Shown: positions 1-8,538, counted from the first letter of the stretch. The stretch is 64,000 nucleotides of DNA from Geodermatophilus marinus (GCF_003428645.1 NZ_QVQH01000016.1:1-64000), one strand, 5' to 3'. The notes: a model not told the origin generated them from the letters alone. Program-made: numbers and translations.

Positions 1-531
1 GACGGCAGGCACGAGCGGTCCACATCTCACGGAGCGTTAGCACCTTCGCGAGCGTGGCCCTCGTGCCTGCCCCCAACGATCAGCCACGCCGAAGGCGACG
101 ATCACGCCTACTGGCGGGGACTCTTAGGGGACGGGTTCGCGTCGGTGCCATCTCGTCCCGGATCTCGAGACGGCCGAGCTCGCGTCCCTGAGGCGGCGAG
201 CACGGTGACGACCGCACGACAACAGGAGCCAGCATGCCGAGCGTCGCGATGCAATCGGGGTCGACCCAGGCCCGCCCTGGCATCAGTATCCCGGAGGTGC
301 GGGGCCCTGTCCCTCCTGCGTCGTCGATGCCGGTGAGACCTTCGTCGCCTGGGGCGACACGCCTGAATGGCCCGGTGATGACGAGCTGTGAGCCAAGGAC
401 AACTCGGCCTGTGGATCTCCATCCACAATCTCGCGCGTGCTGCGGGTCCCGGCCCCGTCGGGCTTGTAGCGTGGCCCGCGTCCCCAGTCGTGGTCGCCCG
501 ACGCCGCGGCCGGCCTCAGGAAGGTGAGCGG
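1..531. other. No convincing gene at the left edge
   Basis: Short open frames exist on both strands, but none shows a recognisable domain or a good ribosome binding site. The frame open from GTG 388 into the methyltransferase gene encodes Ala/Gly/Arg/Pro-rich sequence without family resemblance until residue 49. I therefore treat this stretch as the upstream region of the gene starting at 532, or as a remnant. No tRNA or repeat is seen. Confidence 0.5.
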
Positions 532-1452
532 TTGAAGTTCGATGTAATCCTCACGAATCCGCCCTTCCAGGACTCGGTGAACCGCAAGAAGACGCCACAC
601 AAGCTGTGGATCGACTTCACGTTGGCCGTCTTCGATCGCCTACTGGCCGAGGGTGGCAGCCTGGTGCAGGTCTCCCCGGCGAGCTTCTCCAGCCCGAGCA
701 ATGTGGTCTTGGAGCTCATGGAGGAGAACCAGACCAACGTCCTCCGCTTCGAGAACGAGCACCACTTCCCCGACGTTGCTTCGACCTTCTCTGATTACTG
801 GATCAAGAAGACGGAGAACGACCCGACGCCCACGACCGTCATCAAGGGCGACGAGACGTTCGACATCGAGCTGGACAAGTCGATGTTGTATCTGCCGAAC
901 GACCTCGGCCGGCTGTCGATGTCGATCCACGGCAAGGTCATGTTCACGCCCCGCACCCGCCTTGGCGTGCAGTGGGACTACGTCGCCTGCCACAACATTC
1001 GGCGCTACGACAAGAACCCGACGCTCGTAGAAGTCGAGACGCCGGAACACCCGTATCCCATCTTCCACACGAACCGCTCGACCTGGTGGTCATCGGTCCG
1101 GCAGGACTGGGCCGGCAATCTCAAGGTGATGTGGACGCGCAGCGGCTACACCAAGCCGTTCTACGATCACGGCAAGCTCGGCGGGACCGACATGGTCTAT
1201 TACGTGCCCGTAGAGACCGAGGAGCAGGGGCGGGTCCTCGCCCACAATCTCAACACCGAGCTGATGCAGTACATCTACAAGACCGCGAAGTGGTCCGGGT
1301 TCGGTAACGAGCGAGTGTTCTCGCGCCTGCCCGCGTTGCCCCGGTTTGAGGCGCTCACCGACGAGGAGATGTTCGCCTTCTTCGAGCTGACAGAGGAGGA
1401 GGTCGCGTATGTCCGAGCTGCTGTGGCGCCGCGTCGCCGAAAAGCTGGCTGA
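532..1452 (+). CDS. N6-adenine DNA methyltransferase, catalytic/target-recognition half
   Basis: This 306-residue protein begins almost at the catalytic motif IV: NPPF lies at residues 9-12 of MKFDVILTNPPF. The rest resembles the C-terminal half of Eco57I-like adenine methyltransferases, including a target-recognition region and a late YKTAKWSGFGNERVF block. I chose TTG 532 because AGGAAGG lies 7 bases upstream and the conserved sequence starts at once; a longer frame to GTG 388 has no family resemblance. The S-adenosylmethionine-binding motif I expected before NPPF is absent here but present in the next gene, which overlaps by 44 bases. I infer that the two products assemble into one enzyme. 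Whether this is a functional permuted split enzyme or a rearranged remnant is open. Confidence 0.7.
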   Translation: MKFDVILTNPPFQDSVNRKKTPHKLWIDFTLAVFDRLLAEGGSLVQVSPASFSSPSNVVLELMEENQTNVLRFENEHHFPDVASTFSDYWIKKTENDPTPTTVIKGDETFDIELDKSMLYLPNDLGRLSMSIHGKVMFTPRTRLGVQWDYVACHNIRRYDKNPTLVEVETPEHPYPIFHTNRSTWWSSVRQDWAGNLKVMWTRSGYTKPFYDHGKLGGTDMVYYVPVETEEQGRVLAHNLNTELMQYIYKTAKWSGFGNERVFSRLPALPRFEALTDEEMFAFFELTEEEVAYVRAAVAPRRRKAG

Positions 1453-2005
1453 GCACGACTACATGGCGGGCGTCGAGCGCACGGTCGAACGTGCGCGCGC
1501 TACGGGTGAAGTCTTCACCCCGTCCAAGCTGGTCATCGAGATGCTGCAGTACGTCGACCTCGACCTCTTCTTGCCGGGCAAGACGGTCCTCGACCCCGCG
1601 TGCGGCGATGGACAGTTTCTGGTCGCGGCAAAGTGGGTGAAGGTGTTCCACCACGGCATGTCCGAGGCGGACGCGCTTGCCGACATCTACGGCGTCGACA
1701 TCATGCGCGACAACGTCGACCTCTGCCGGCGGCGTCTCGGTGGCGGGACGATCGTGATGGGCGACGCCCTCAAGCCAGCCCGTCACCTCGACGGCCAGAC
1801 CGACGAGGAACGGGGGCTGATGCTGTCGATCTTCGACGAGCCGCCCACCAAGGTCCGCAAGAAGGAACGGGTCAACGGCATGAAGCCCAGGTCAAAGACG
1901 CTGCGCGGCCAGCGTCTGCCTGTGGACGCCCCATACCCGGCCGAACGCGGCCTGGCGGTGGAGGTCGAGGTCGACGAGGAGCAGCGCGACCTGGCCCTGT
2001 TCTGA
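1409..2005 (+). CDS. N6-adenine DNA methyltransferase, SAM-binding half
   Basis: This 198-residue protein carries the N-terminal half missing from the upstream gene. A GEVFTPSKLVIEML segment near residue 35 is typical of Eco57I/HsdM-like enzymes, and motif I (VLDPACGDGQF) follows near residue 63. An acidic motif II (IYGVDI) comes next, then a GDAL segment. It has no NPPY/NPPF motif and ends in a charged tail. The ATG is preceded by GAGGAGG at good spacing inside the 3' end of the catalytic-half gene, so translation is probably coupled. Family knowledge gives the normal order motif I then motif IV in one chain; here the gene order is reversed. It likely modifies DNA together with its upstream neighbour. 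Confidence 0.7.
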   Translation: MSELLWRRVAEKLAEHDYMAGVERTVERARATGEVFTPSKLVIEMLQYVDLDLFLPGKTVLDPACGDGQFLVAAKWVKVFHHGMSEADALADIYGVDIMRDNVDLCRRRLGGGTIVMGDALKPARHLDGQTDEERGLMLSIFDEPPTKVRKKERVNGMKPRSKTLRGQRLPVDAPYPAERGLAVEVEVDEEQRDLALF

Positions 2006-2036
2006 TCGCTAGAGCAGGGCCAGGCCGGCCGGTCTG

Positions 2037-3257
2037 TCACTTGCCGAAGATGCCCACTCGACGCAGGTCGAGGTACGTGTTCGTCGATGTGGCGATCTCC
2101 TTACTCTTGTACGGGCGCCGCTGGCCCCACTTGAGCTTGATGAGGTGGCCCTTGTCGTCCTTCTCACGGAGCCCCTCGTAGCGCTCCTTGGGGCGGTACC
2201 AGGCTCCGTTCGTGTTGATCGTGAACGGCACGTCCGTGGCGAGCAGCACCTTGCCGGGCTGATCGGTGAACTCGAACCGGATGTTCTGCAGGTGCTGGCG
2301 GGCGGTGAACGTCGTGGTCTCGGCGTTCAGCTTCTCGCGGAGCTTGTGGTACGCCGGGTTCGTGATGCTGTCGACGTAGCGCGCGGAGTCGAAGAAGAGC
2401 GCCTCCTCCTTGCCGTCCATGCCGATGCGCGCGAGGAACTTCTCGCGGACCTGGTCCAGGCCGACCAGCCGGAAGATCTCGAGCACGGCTTCCATGCCGG
2501 GCTCAGCGGCCCGTTCGACGGCGGCGCGGACGCGCGCTTGGTCGTACATCTCACAGTCCGGACCCAGGAGGTCCGCCCGCATTTCGGCCTGGAGTCGGTC
2601 GAGCGTCTCCAGCGGAGCCTTCAGATCCACACGTCTCATGAAGTCGAGGACTGCGTTGCGGCGCGTGACATCGCTGCCGCTGAACGCCGGCGAGGGAGCA
2701 TCCGGCCGCGGGTCTTCGTACGTCCCCACCCCGATCCGATTAAAGACGAAGCCGGCAGCGAAGGACAGGAACGTCCCGCTCGACACCTGCGGTCGGGTGA
2801 TCCCGCCGCCGCCGATGTAGTTCTTCAGGCTGACCGGGATCGGCTCCCGCAGTCCGCTGACGTGGATGAAGACGTCGGCCTTACGGCCGGCGTTGCGTTC
2901 CCTTGCCTCCACGTTCTCGAAGAAGAACGTCGAGCCCTTGTAGTGCTGGGCCAGTCGCTGCACGAAGTTCGGCAGCTGGAGGTCGGCGTTCCGCTTGTAC
3001 TTCCCATACTCGCCGAGTTCGAAGTCATCCAGCGTCAGGCCGCAGCCCGTCAGGTAGGACACGAACTCAGCCCAGCGCTCATGACTGCAGCGGATGGTCG
3101 CGACTCCGAGGTCCTCGGCGGTCTTCTGGAGGACGTACACGAAGTACGCCTCGCAACTGTCCTGAATGCCGTGCTGATCATCGTCCACGTTGGGCCCCGT
3201 CTTGTCGTCGGTCCACCTCTGCTTACGGACCGTGTTGCGGTGGCAACCTAGCGACAT
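2037..3257 (-). CDS. Putative restriction endonuclease convergent with the split methyltransferase
   Basis: This 406-residue protein is convergent with the methyltransferase pair and ends 31 bases after it. I do not recognise the family with certainty. A possible PD-(D/E)xK-like core lies around residues 140-165: an Asp in RKADVFIHV, then VSLKNY, where Ser replaces the usual acidic residue before x-Lys. Such variants are known among type II enzymes. No transmembrane segments are visible. ATG 3257 has no clear ribosome binding site; GTG 3188 is an alternative. The position beside a DNA methyltransferase next to a tRNA and an insertion sequence is the main reason to suspect a restriction enzyme. 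A different DNA-binding role cannot be excluded. Confidence 0.45.
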   Translation of the reverse strand: MSLGCHRNTVRKQRWTDDKTGPNVDDDQHGIQDSCEAYFVYVLQKTAEDLGVATIRCSHERWAEFVSYLTGCGLTLDDFELGEYGKYKRNADLQLPNFVQRLAQHYKGSTFFFENVEARERNAGRKADVFIHVSGLREPIPVSLKNYIGGGGITRPQVSSGTFLSFAAGFVFNRIGVGTYEDPRPDAPSPAFSGSDVTRRNAVLDFMRRVDLKAPLETLDRLQAEMRADLLGPDCEMYDQARVRAAVERAAEPGMEAVLEIFRLVGLDQVREKFLARIGMDGKEEALFFDSARYVDSITNPAYHKLREKLNAETTTFTARQHLQNIRFEFTDQPGKVLLATDVPFTINTNGAWYRPKERYEGLREKDDKGHLIKLKWGQRRPYKSKEIATSTNTYLDLRRVGIFGK

Positions 3258-3527
3258 TCAGGTTGCGAACGAGGGACATTCGAGATGTTTCCCCCGTCCG
3301 AGTGGTCCGCGAGGTCGAACCTCCGCGGATCGGGGCAGGTGGAAATCTGACCGTAGCGACCCACCCAGCGCGCTCTGGCGAGCCACCGTCCGTGGCCGTC
3401 GCTGTGGTTCCTGTCGGTGTGACCTGCAGCGGATTGACCTGCGTGTTGACCAGTCCAAGGCGGTCGTGTCAGCCTGAGGTGTCCCGTTTGGGTCGGCGCA
3501 CTGCCCGGGGCTAACGCCGACGGTCAC

Positions 3528-3550
3528 GTCCCCGGGGATGGTGTAGCTCG
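3528..3550 (+). repeat. Left terminal inverted repeat of the IS256-like element
   Basis: The sequence runs GTCCCC, then TGGTGTAG at 3539-3546, then TCG. Its reverse complement matches 4942-4964 with four mismatches. Confidence 0.65.
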
Positions 3551-3578
3551 TCCGCGTGCTGCTCTGCGGGAGTGCTGA

Positions 3579-4839
3579 CTATGCCGTGTATAGGGCGGGC
3601 TGGTCGATCACCCCGCCGGGGTCGGTGCGGCGGGGCTTGAGAGCGGTCGGCTCGGGCGGGGTGAGCAGGGCCATGGAGGCCTCGGAGAGGTAGCGGCGGT
3701 CGGCGACCTGCCACTCGTCGTGGGCCTCGATGAGCACGCAGCCGGCGAGCCGGAGCAGGGAGGCGTCGTCGGGGAAGATGCCGACCACGTCGGTGCGGCG
3801 CTTGACCTCCTTGTTTAGCCGTTCCAGCGGGTTCGTGCTCCAGATCTTGCGCCAGTGGGCCTAGGGGAAGTCGGCGAAGGCGGTGATCTCCTCGCGGGCG
3901 TCGCGCAGCAGGCCGGCCACCGACGGGAACTGGCGCTCCAGGGTCAGGGCCACGTTCTCCACCGCCTCGCGGACGGTGTCGGCGGTGGGCTGGGCGAAGG
4001 TGGTGCGGATCGCGGCGGCGACCATCTCCGCCTGCCCCTTGCTGACGCGGGCGAGCACGAAGCGCTGAGAAGTGCACCCGGCAGCGCTGCCAGGCCGCGC
4101 CGGTGAGCACGGTGTCGATCGCGGCGGTCAGGCCGCGGTGGGAGTCGGAGACGACCAGCTGCACCCCGGCCAGGCCGCGGTCGCACAGGCCGCGCAGGAA
4201 GCCGGCCCAGAACACCTCGTTCTCGCTGTCGCTGACGTCGACCCCGAGGACCTCCCGGCGTCCGTCGGCGGCTACGCCGGTGGCGATGACCACCGCCCGG
4301 GAGACCACCCGCCGGTTGACCCGGGCCTTGCAGTAGGTGGCGTCGAGGAAGACGTAGGGGAAGGCCTGCTCGCCCAGGGATCGGTCCCGCCAGGCGGTCA
4401 CCTCGGCGTCGAGCTGAGCGCAGATGCGGCTGACCTCGCTCTTGCTGATGCCGGACTCCACGCCCAGGGCGGCGACCAAGTCGTCGACCTTGCGGGTGGA
4501 CACGCCCTCCACCCAGGCCTGCATCACCACCGCGTGCAGCGCGACGTCGATGCGCCGGCGCGGAGCCAGCAGCGAGGGGAAGAACGACCCCGAGCGCACC
4601 TTGGGGATCTTCACCGTCAGGTCCCCGGCGGTGGTCGCGACCAGCTTGTCGCGGGTGCCGACGCGCTGGGTGGTGCGGGTGTCGGTGCGCTCGTGGGGTG
4701 CCGCGCCGATGTGCGCGCTCGCCTCGGCGTCGATCACCGCCTGCAGCATCCTCAGCAGCAGCCGGCGCATCAGCTCGCCGTCGTCCGCGCTGCGCAGTGC
4801 CTCGCTCAGCTCGAGCTGGGCAGACTGGTCCAGGGCCAT
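3579..4839 (-). pseudogene. IS256-family transposase, frameshifted and with an internal stop
   Basis: The reading starts at ATG 4839 (MALDQSA, the usual IS256 start) and gives a typical IS256 transposase, with a conserved DATYCKARVN segment and a WQRCRVHF segment, down to about 4062. There the frame shifts by one base, and the continuation (VLARVSKGQAEMV) is read in another frame. That second frame meets TAG at 3861-3863, where family members read FP-x-AHWRKIWSTNPLERLN. The C-terminal part resumes after the stop as VVGIFPDDASLLRL and ends at 3579. One frameshift plus one nonsense codon makes activity very unlikely. The flanking ends are still recognisable. Confidence 0.85.
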
Positions 4840-4941
4840 CGTGTGGGTGCTCTTCTGTGAGTTCCTTGGCGGGTTCTCACAGAGCCTCACGCGGTGGCCC
4901 CTCGACGTCGGTGACCGACACGATCACCGAGGCCAGGGGCC

Positions 4942-4964
4942 CGATCTACACCACTCCAGGGGAC
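4942..4964 (+). repeat. Right terminal inverted repeat of the IS256-like element
   Basis: Read on the minus strand this gives GTCCCC, five variable bases, TGGTGTAG and TCG, matching the left end at 19 of 23 positions. It lies about 100 bases upstream of the transposase start. Confidence 0.65.
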
Positions 4965-5060
4965 TCACCCTCGTAGTGGCACGCAGGTGGCTTGCGCCGT
5001 GCGGAGCTTGGCGGCCGGGCAGTCAGCTCGGCCGCGAAAGTCGATGTCACGAGGACGACG

Positions 5061-5141
5061 TGCGGGAGGGGGGAGTCGAACCCCCACGCCCGAAGGCACC
5101 AGATCCTAAGTCTGGCGTGGCTGCCGTTACACCACTCCCGC
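5061..5141 (-). tRNA. tRNA-Leu (anticodon TAG)
   Basis: The minus strand folds as a cloverleaf with acceptor GCGGGAG pairing with CTCCCGC. The anticodon loop CTTAGGA gives anticodon TAG, and there is a long variable arm as in leucine tRNAs. The T arm is GGGGGTTCGACTCCCCC and the discriminator base is A. Its 3' end faces the accessory DNA to the left, the usual orientation for an integration site. Confidence 0.93.
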
Positions 5142-5231
5142 GCAGGAGCCCGAGTGTAGGAGTCGCCCGTGCGGGGGGAGCGGCCCGACGAGGACGCGCC
5201 GGTCGCGGACGCGTCTGGCAGGCTGTCGCCC

Positions 5232-5456
5232 GTGCCCCGCGACCCTCGCCAGATCCAGCTGGAGATCGACGCCGCCCGCGAGTCGCTCGCGGCCACCCTG
5301 GACCACCTGGTCGCCCGCACCAGCCCCCAGCGGCTGCGGGCCCAGGGGCAGGCGGCCGCGCAGTCCTTCCTGCAGAGCCCGGCCGGTCTGGCCACCATGG
5401 GCGCGCTCGGCCTGCTGGTCACACTCGTCGTGGTCCAGAAGGTCCGGTCCCGCTGA
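5232..5456 (+). CDS. DUF3618-domain small membrane protein
   Basis: This 74-residue protein has the DUF3618 signature: an N-terminal helical segment (DPRQIQLEIDAARESLAATL) and one C-terminal transmembrane helix (GLATMGALGLLVTLVVV) followed by basic residues. GTG 5232 is chosen because it directly precedes the conserved block; the frame is open further upstream to 5169. DUF3618 proteins are common in actinobacteria, often near envelope or stress genes, and their function is not established. The next gene begins 7 bases after its stop, so the two probably form one unit. Confidence 0.75.
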   Translation: MPRDPRQIQLEIDAARESLAATLDHLVARTSPQRLRAQGQAAAQSFLQSPAGLATMGALGLLVTLVVVQKVRSR

Positions 5457-5463
5457 CCCGGCC

Positions 5464-5961
5464 GTGAGCCACCCGCGGCCCGACCCGGTCGGCCCCGGCC
5501 AGGAGTCGGTGTGGGACTACCCGCGGCCCCCGTCGGCCGAGGTCACGCCGCGGCACGTGGTCGTCCAGATCGGCGGGAGGGTCGTGGCCGACACCACGCG
5601 CGCCGTCCGCGTCTGCGAGACCAGCCACCCGCCGGTCTACTACGTGCCCCGCGAGGACGTCGCCGAGGGCGTCCTGTCCCGCGGCCGCGGCAGCTCGTGG
5701 TGCGAGTGGAAGGGTGCGGCGACCTACTGGGACGCCGAGGTCGACGGGCGCCGGGTGCCGGCCGTCGGCTGGTCCTACGAGGCCCCCACCCCCGGCTACC
5801 GGCACCTGCGCGGCGCGGTCGCCTTCTACCCGAGCCGGGTGGACCGCGCGCTCGTCGACGGCGAGCAGGTGCGCGCCCAGGCCGGTGACTTCTACGGCGG
5901 CTGGATCACCGGCGAGGTCGTCGGTCCCTTCAAGGGGGAGCCGGGCACGCTCGGCTGGTGA
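5464..5961 (+). CDS. DUF427-domain protein
   Basis: The 165-residue soluble protein matches the DUF427 (NTP_transf_9-like) family. Visible features are ARHVVVQIGGRVVADT-type strands, the PPVYYVPREDV motif, the CEWKGAATYW motif and a late VAFYPSRVD segment. These are small beta-barrel proteins with no proven reaction. It starts at GTG 5464, 7 bases downstream of the DUF3618 gene, and its length is normal for the family. It is convergent with the TetR regulator, whose stop lies 8 bases beyond. Confidence 0.8.
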   Translation: MSHPRPDPVGPGQESVWDYPRPPSAEVTPRHVVVQIGGRVVADTTRAVRVCETSHPPVYYVPREDVAEGVLSRGRGSSWCEWKGAATYWDAEVDGRRVPAVGWSYEAPTPGYRHLRGAVAFYPSRVDRALVDGEQVRAQAGDFYGGWITGEVVGPFKGEPGTLGW

Positions 5962-5968
5962 GCCGCGG

Positions 5969-6583
5969 TCAGGGGCGGGCCACGTCCAGCAGCGGCCGCA
6001 CCACGGTGTCGAACACCTCGTCGACGTACGCCTCGTCGACCGGCCGGCCGGTGAGCAGCCAGCGCTGGACGAGCAGGGCGCTGGTCGCCTCGGCGGTGAT
6101 CGACCCGGACAGCTCTGGCCGGACCTCCCCGCGGGCCTCGGCCCGGGCCCACACCTCGTCGTAGGCGGTCCGCCAGGACCGCAGCGGCCCGTTCTCGAAG
6201 GCCGCCATCAGCTCCGGCTGGTGCCGCATGACCGGCAGCAGGGAGCGCAGCGCCGACCCGGCCGGGCTCTCGACGGCGCGGGCGACCGAGCTCATCAGCT
6301 GCCGCACGTCGCCGGCCACGGTCCCGGTGTCCGGCGGCACGGCGACCACCTGGTCGAGCTCGGCCAGGGTGTCGACGACGAGCTCCTGCTTGGTGCGCCA
6401 CCGCCGGTAGATGGTGGCCTTGCCGACCCCGGCCTCGGAGGCGACGGCGTCCATCGTCAGCGCCCCGTAGCCCACCTCGGAGAGCAGCCGCAGGATCGCC
6501 GCCCGGATCACGCCGTCGCGGCTGGGGTCCCTCGGACGGCCACCGCGGGGTCTCGGTGGTTCGGTGACGGGTGCAGCGATCAT
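5969..6583 (-). CDS. TetR/AcrR-family transcriptional regulator
   Basis: The 204-residue protein has an N-terminal TetR helix-turn-helix (residues about 18-64; GYGALTMDAVASEAGVGKAT and IYRRWRTKQEL). The C-terminal ligand domain fits the TetR_C_11 type often seen beside DUF427 genes. ATG 6583 is chosen; GTG 6601 in the same frame is an alternative. The target and inducer are not evident. The gene is transcribed toward the DUF427 gene and divergently from the EAL-domain gene, so either could be controlled by it; that is inference only. Confidence 0.85.
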   Translation of the reverse strand: MIAAPVTEPPRPRGGRPRDPSRDGVIRAAILRLLSEVGYGALTMDAVASEAGVGKATIYRRWRTKQELVVDTLAELDQVVAVPPDTGTVAGDVRQLMSSVARAVESPAGSALRSLLPVMRHQPELMAAFENGPLRSWRTAYDEVWARAEARGEVRPELSGSITAEATSALLVQRWLLTGRPVDEAYVDEVFDTVVRPLLDVARP

Positions 6584-6705
6584 GGCGCAAACCTTAGACA
6601 CTCAACCTGCGGACGCCGGAATTCCTGGCGCGCGCCGTCCGGAAATCCGGGACGGCGGTCGCGCGTCGGCCCGGAACCCGGTCGCGGCTCGGTCATCCTG
6701 CTCCG

Positions 6706-7812
6706 GTGGCGAGCACCCCGGGCGGATCCGGTCGCCGGGAGGTCTGGGACGTCCCGGGGCCGGCGACGCGTCTCCTCCTGGCGACCCCGGACGAGCACCT
6801 GCTGCCCGAGGTGGCCCGGACGGCGCGCGCGCTCGGGCTGGCCGTCTTCGGCACCGGCGACCTGCTCGACGTGACCGACGAGCGGGGCGGCCGCGGTCTG
6901 GACCGGCTGCTCGCCCGCCTGGCCCGCGAGCTCACCCCCGCCGAGGCCGACGGGGTGCGGGTGGCCGCGGACCCGCCCGAGGAGTGGGCGGCGCTGGTGT
7001 CCCGGCTGCTCACCGCCCCCACGCTGGCGGTCGAGCTGGCCCGGCGCGGGGTGACCGCCGAGATCGCCGTGCTCGCCGAGGCCGAGTTCCGGTCGGTCTA
7101 CCAGCCGCTCGTCCGGCTCGACGACCGCGCGGTGGTCGCTCACGAGGCCCTGCTGCGCGGGGTCGTCGACGGTCGCGAGGTCGGCGGCGGGGACCTGTTC
7201 TTCGTCGCCGAGTCGGCCGGCTGGCTGCCCCGGCTGGACCGCATCGGCTGGGAACTGGCCATCGCCGGCGCCGCCTCCTGGCTCGGGGACGCCGACCTGT
7301 TCGTCAACTCCCACCCGGCCGCCGTCGCCCGGCCCCAGGTGGGCCTGGCCGGCGCCGAGCAGGCCCTGCACGACGCCGGCATCGACCCCTCCCGGCTGGT
7401 CGTGGAGGTCGGGGAGATCTCCGCCGCCACCGACCGCGGTCACCTGCTCGCGGTGCTCGAGCACCACCGGTCCCTGGGGTGGCGGGTCGCCCTCGACGAC
7501 GTGGCCGCCGGCTGGTCGAGCCGCTCGCTCATGGCCGCCATCCGGCCGGACGTCGTCAAGCTGGGCAAGGCGCTGGTGCAGGCGCTGCCCGACGAGGGGG
7601 CCCGCACCACCGTGGGCTCGGTGGTGGAGGCGGCGCACCGGCTCGGCGCGGTCGTCGTCGCCGAGGGGGTGGAGACCGAGGAGGTCGCCGAGGCGGTCGC
7701 CGCGCTGGGTGCCGACCTCGGGCAGGGCTGGCTGTTCGGCCGCCCGGTCCCCCCGCCCTCCGACGAGGAGGGCACCGCCTCGACCTACACCCGGGTGGCC
7801 CGCTCCCGCTAG
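6706..7812 (+). CDS. EAL-domain protein, probable cyclic-di-GMP phosphodiesterase
   Basis: The 368-residue protein has a roughly 115-residue N-terminal region resembling a receiver-like fold, then an EAL domain. The expected catalytic residues are visible: E in EALLR, N in VNSHPAA, E in VVEVGE, the paired Asp in LDDVAAGW, K in VVKLGK, E in AEGVE and Q in GQGWLFGRP. It should therefore hydrolyse cyclic-di-GMP despite a divergent DDVAAG motif in place of DDFGTG. There is no GGDEF domain and no transmembrane segment. Its stop overlaps that of the convergent phosphatase gene by four bases. The input signal is unknown. Confidence 0.8.
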   Translation: MASTPGGSGRREVWDVPGPATRLLLATPDEHLLPEVARTARALGLAVFGTGDLLDVTDERGGRGLDRLLARLARELTPAEADGVRVAADPPEEWAALVSRLLTAPTLAVELARRGVTAEIAVLAEAEFRSVYQPLVRLDDRAVVAHEALLRGVVDGREVGGGDLFFVAESAGWLPRLDRIGWELAIAGAASWLGDADLFVNSHPAAVARPQVGLAGAEQALHDAGIDPSRLVVEVGEISAATDRGHLLAVLEHHRSLGWRVALDDVAAGWSSRSLMAAIRPDVVKLGKALVQALPDEGARTTVGSVVEAAHRLGAVVVAEGVETEEVAEAVAALGADLGQGWLFGRPVPPPSDEEGTASTYTRVARSR

Positions 7813-8390
7813 GACAGACCCCAGCCGGTCAGCACCTGGCGGGCGTGCTCGTGGCCCAGCACGCCGTAGGAGCCGGCGGGCAGGGCGAGCAGCGCGCCGG
7901 CCTCCGGACCCAGGCCCAGCCAGCGGGCGGCGAGCACGCGCAGCACGTGGCCGTGCGCGATCAGCGCGACGTCACCGTCGGCGAGCCGGGTGCGGGCCCG
8001 GTCGAGCACCCGGTCGACCCGGACGGCGACGTCCGCCAGCGACTCGCCGGGGGTGTCGCCGGGCACGGTGCCGTCGACCCAGATCGACCACTCCCGCCCC
8101 ATCTCCTCGCTGATGGCCGCGGTGGTGCGGCCCTCGTAGCCCCCGTAGTCGAGCTCGACCAGGTCGTCGTCCACCGCGGTGGGCCGCAGCCCCGCCAGCT
8201 CCGCCGTCCGGCCGGCCCGCTGCCGCGGGCTGACGCGGACGTCGGCGAAGTCGTAGGCGCCCAGCGGGCCGGCCAGCCGGCGCGCCTGCTCCTCGCCCTC
8301 GGGCAGCAGGGGCAGATCGGTCACGCCGGTGTGCTGGCCGCTGCGGCTCCACTCCGTCTGCCCGTGCCGCACCACCACGATCTCGCCCAT
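7809..8390 (-). CDS. Histidine phosphatase (phosphoglycerate-mutase-like) family protein
   Basis: This 193-residue protein shows the phosphohistidine motif RHGQTEWS at residues 8-15, a middle LDYGGYEGRT motif and the second catalytic His in IAHGHVLRVL. Its length is that of single-domain cofactor-independent-looking phosphatases, often annotated as acid or sugar phosphatases. The substrate cannot be read from the sequence. ATG 8390 follows a GGAGGTG ribosome binding site. It stands alone, convergent with the EAL gene. Confidence 0.85.
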   Translation of the reverse strand: MGEIVVVRHGQTEWSRSGQHTGVTDLPLLPEGEEQARRLAGPLGAYDFADVRVSPRQRAGRTAELAGLRPTAVDDDLVELDYGGYEGRTTAAISEEMGREWSIWVDGTVPGDTPGESLADVAVRVDRVLDRARTRLADGDVALIAHGHVLRVLAARWLGLGPEAGALLALPAGSYGVLGHEHARQVLTGWGLS

Positions 8391-8511
8391 CGAGCACCTC
8401 CCGTCCGGCCGGTTCCGTCCCGCACGAGCATGCGGGACGGCCGTGCGGCCCGGTCAGCGGGCCCGGCGACGGGGGGCAGGCGGCCTCGTGCCGGGTCCCA
8501 CAGCGAGCGGA

Positions 8512-8537
8512 GCGAGGGGTGGGGAGGACGAGGTCCT
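8512..8537 (-). terminator. Post-stop hairpin and conserved tail (family A, copy 1)
   Basis: Read on the minus strand, the two bases after the STAS-gene stop codon are followed by AGGAC-CTC-GTCCT, then CCTCCCCACCCCTCGC. The 16-base tail recurs exactly at 10415-10430, also directly behind a stop codon and a hairpin. It probably acts as a terminator or transcript-end element. Confidence 0.5.
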
Positions 8538-8538
8538 T

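Larger units (their letters stand above)
3528..4964 (-). mobile_element. Decayed IS256-family insertion sequence
   Basis: The element is about 1.44 kb. Imperfect terminal inverted repeats (3528-3550 and 4942-4964) match at 19 of 23 positions and flank one broken transposase gene. This size and layout are normal for IS256. I see no 8-9 bp target duplication outside the repeats; only the tetramer TCAC occurs on both sides. The element ends about 97 bp from tRNA-Leu. Internal mutations show that it is inactive. Confidence 0.75.

Noticed and set aside
532-3257. Type I restriction (HsdM/HsdS/HsdR) locus
   Set aside because: The GEVFTP and NPPF motifs resemble HsdM, but no specificity subunit or helicase-type nuclease is present, and the methyltransferase halves are too short.
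3520-4972. Target-site duplication of the IS256-like element
   Set aside because: Only TCAC is shared at the borders, less than the 8-9 bp expected, so I do not claim a duplication.
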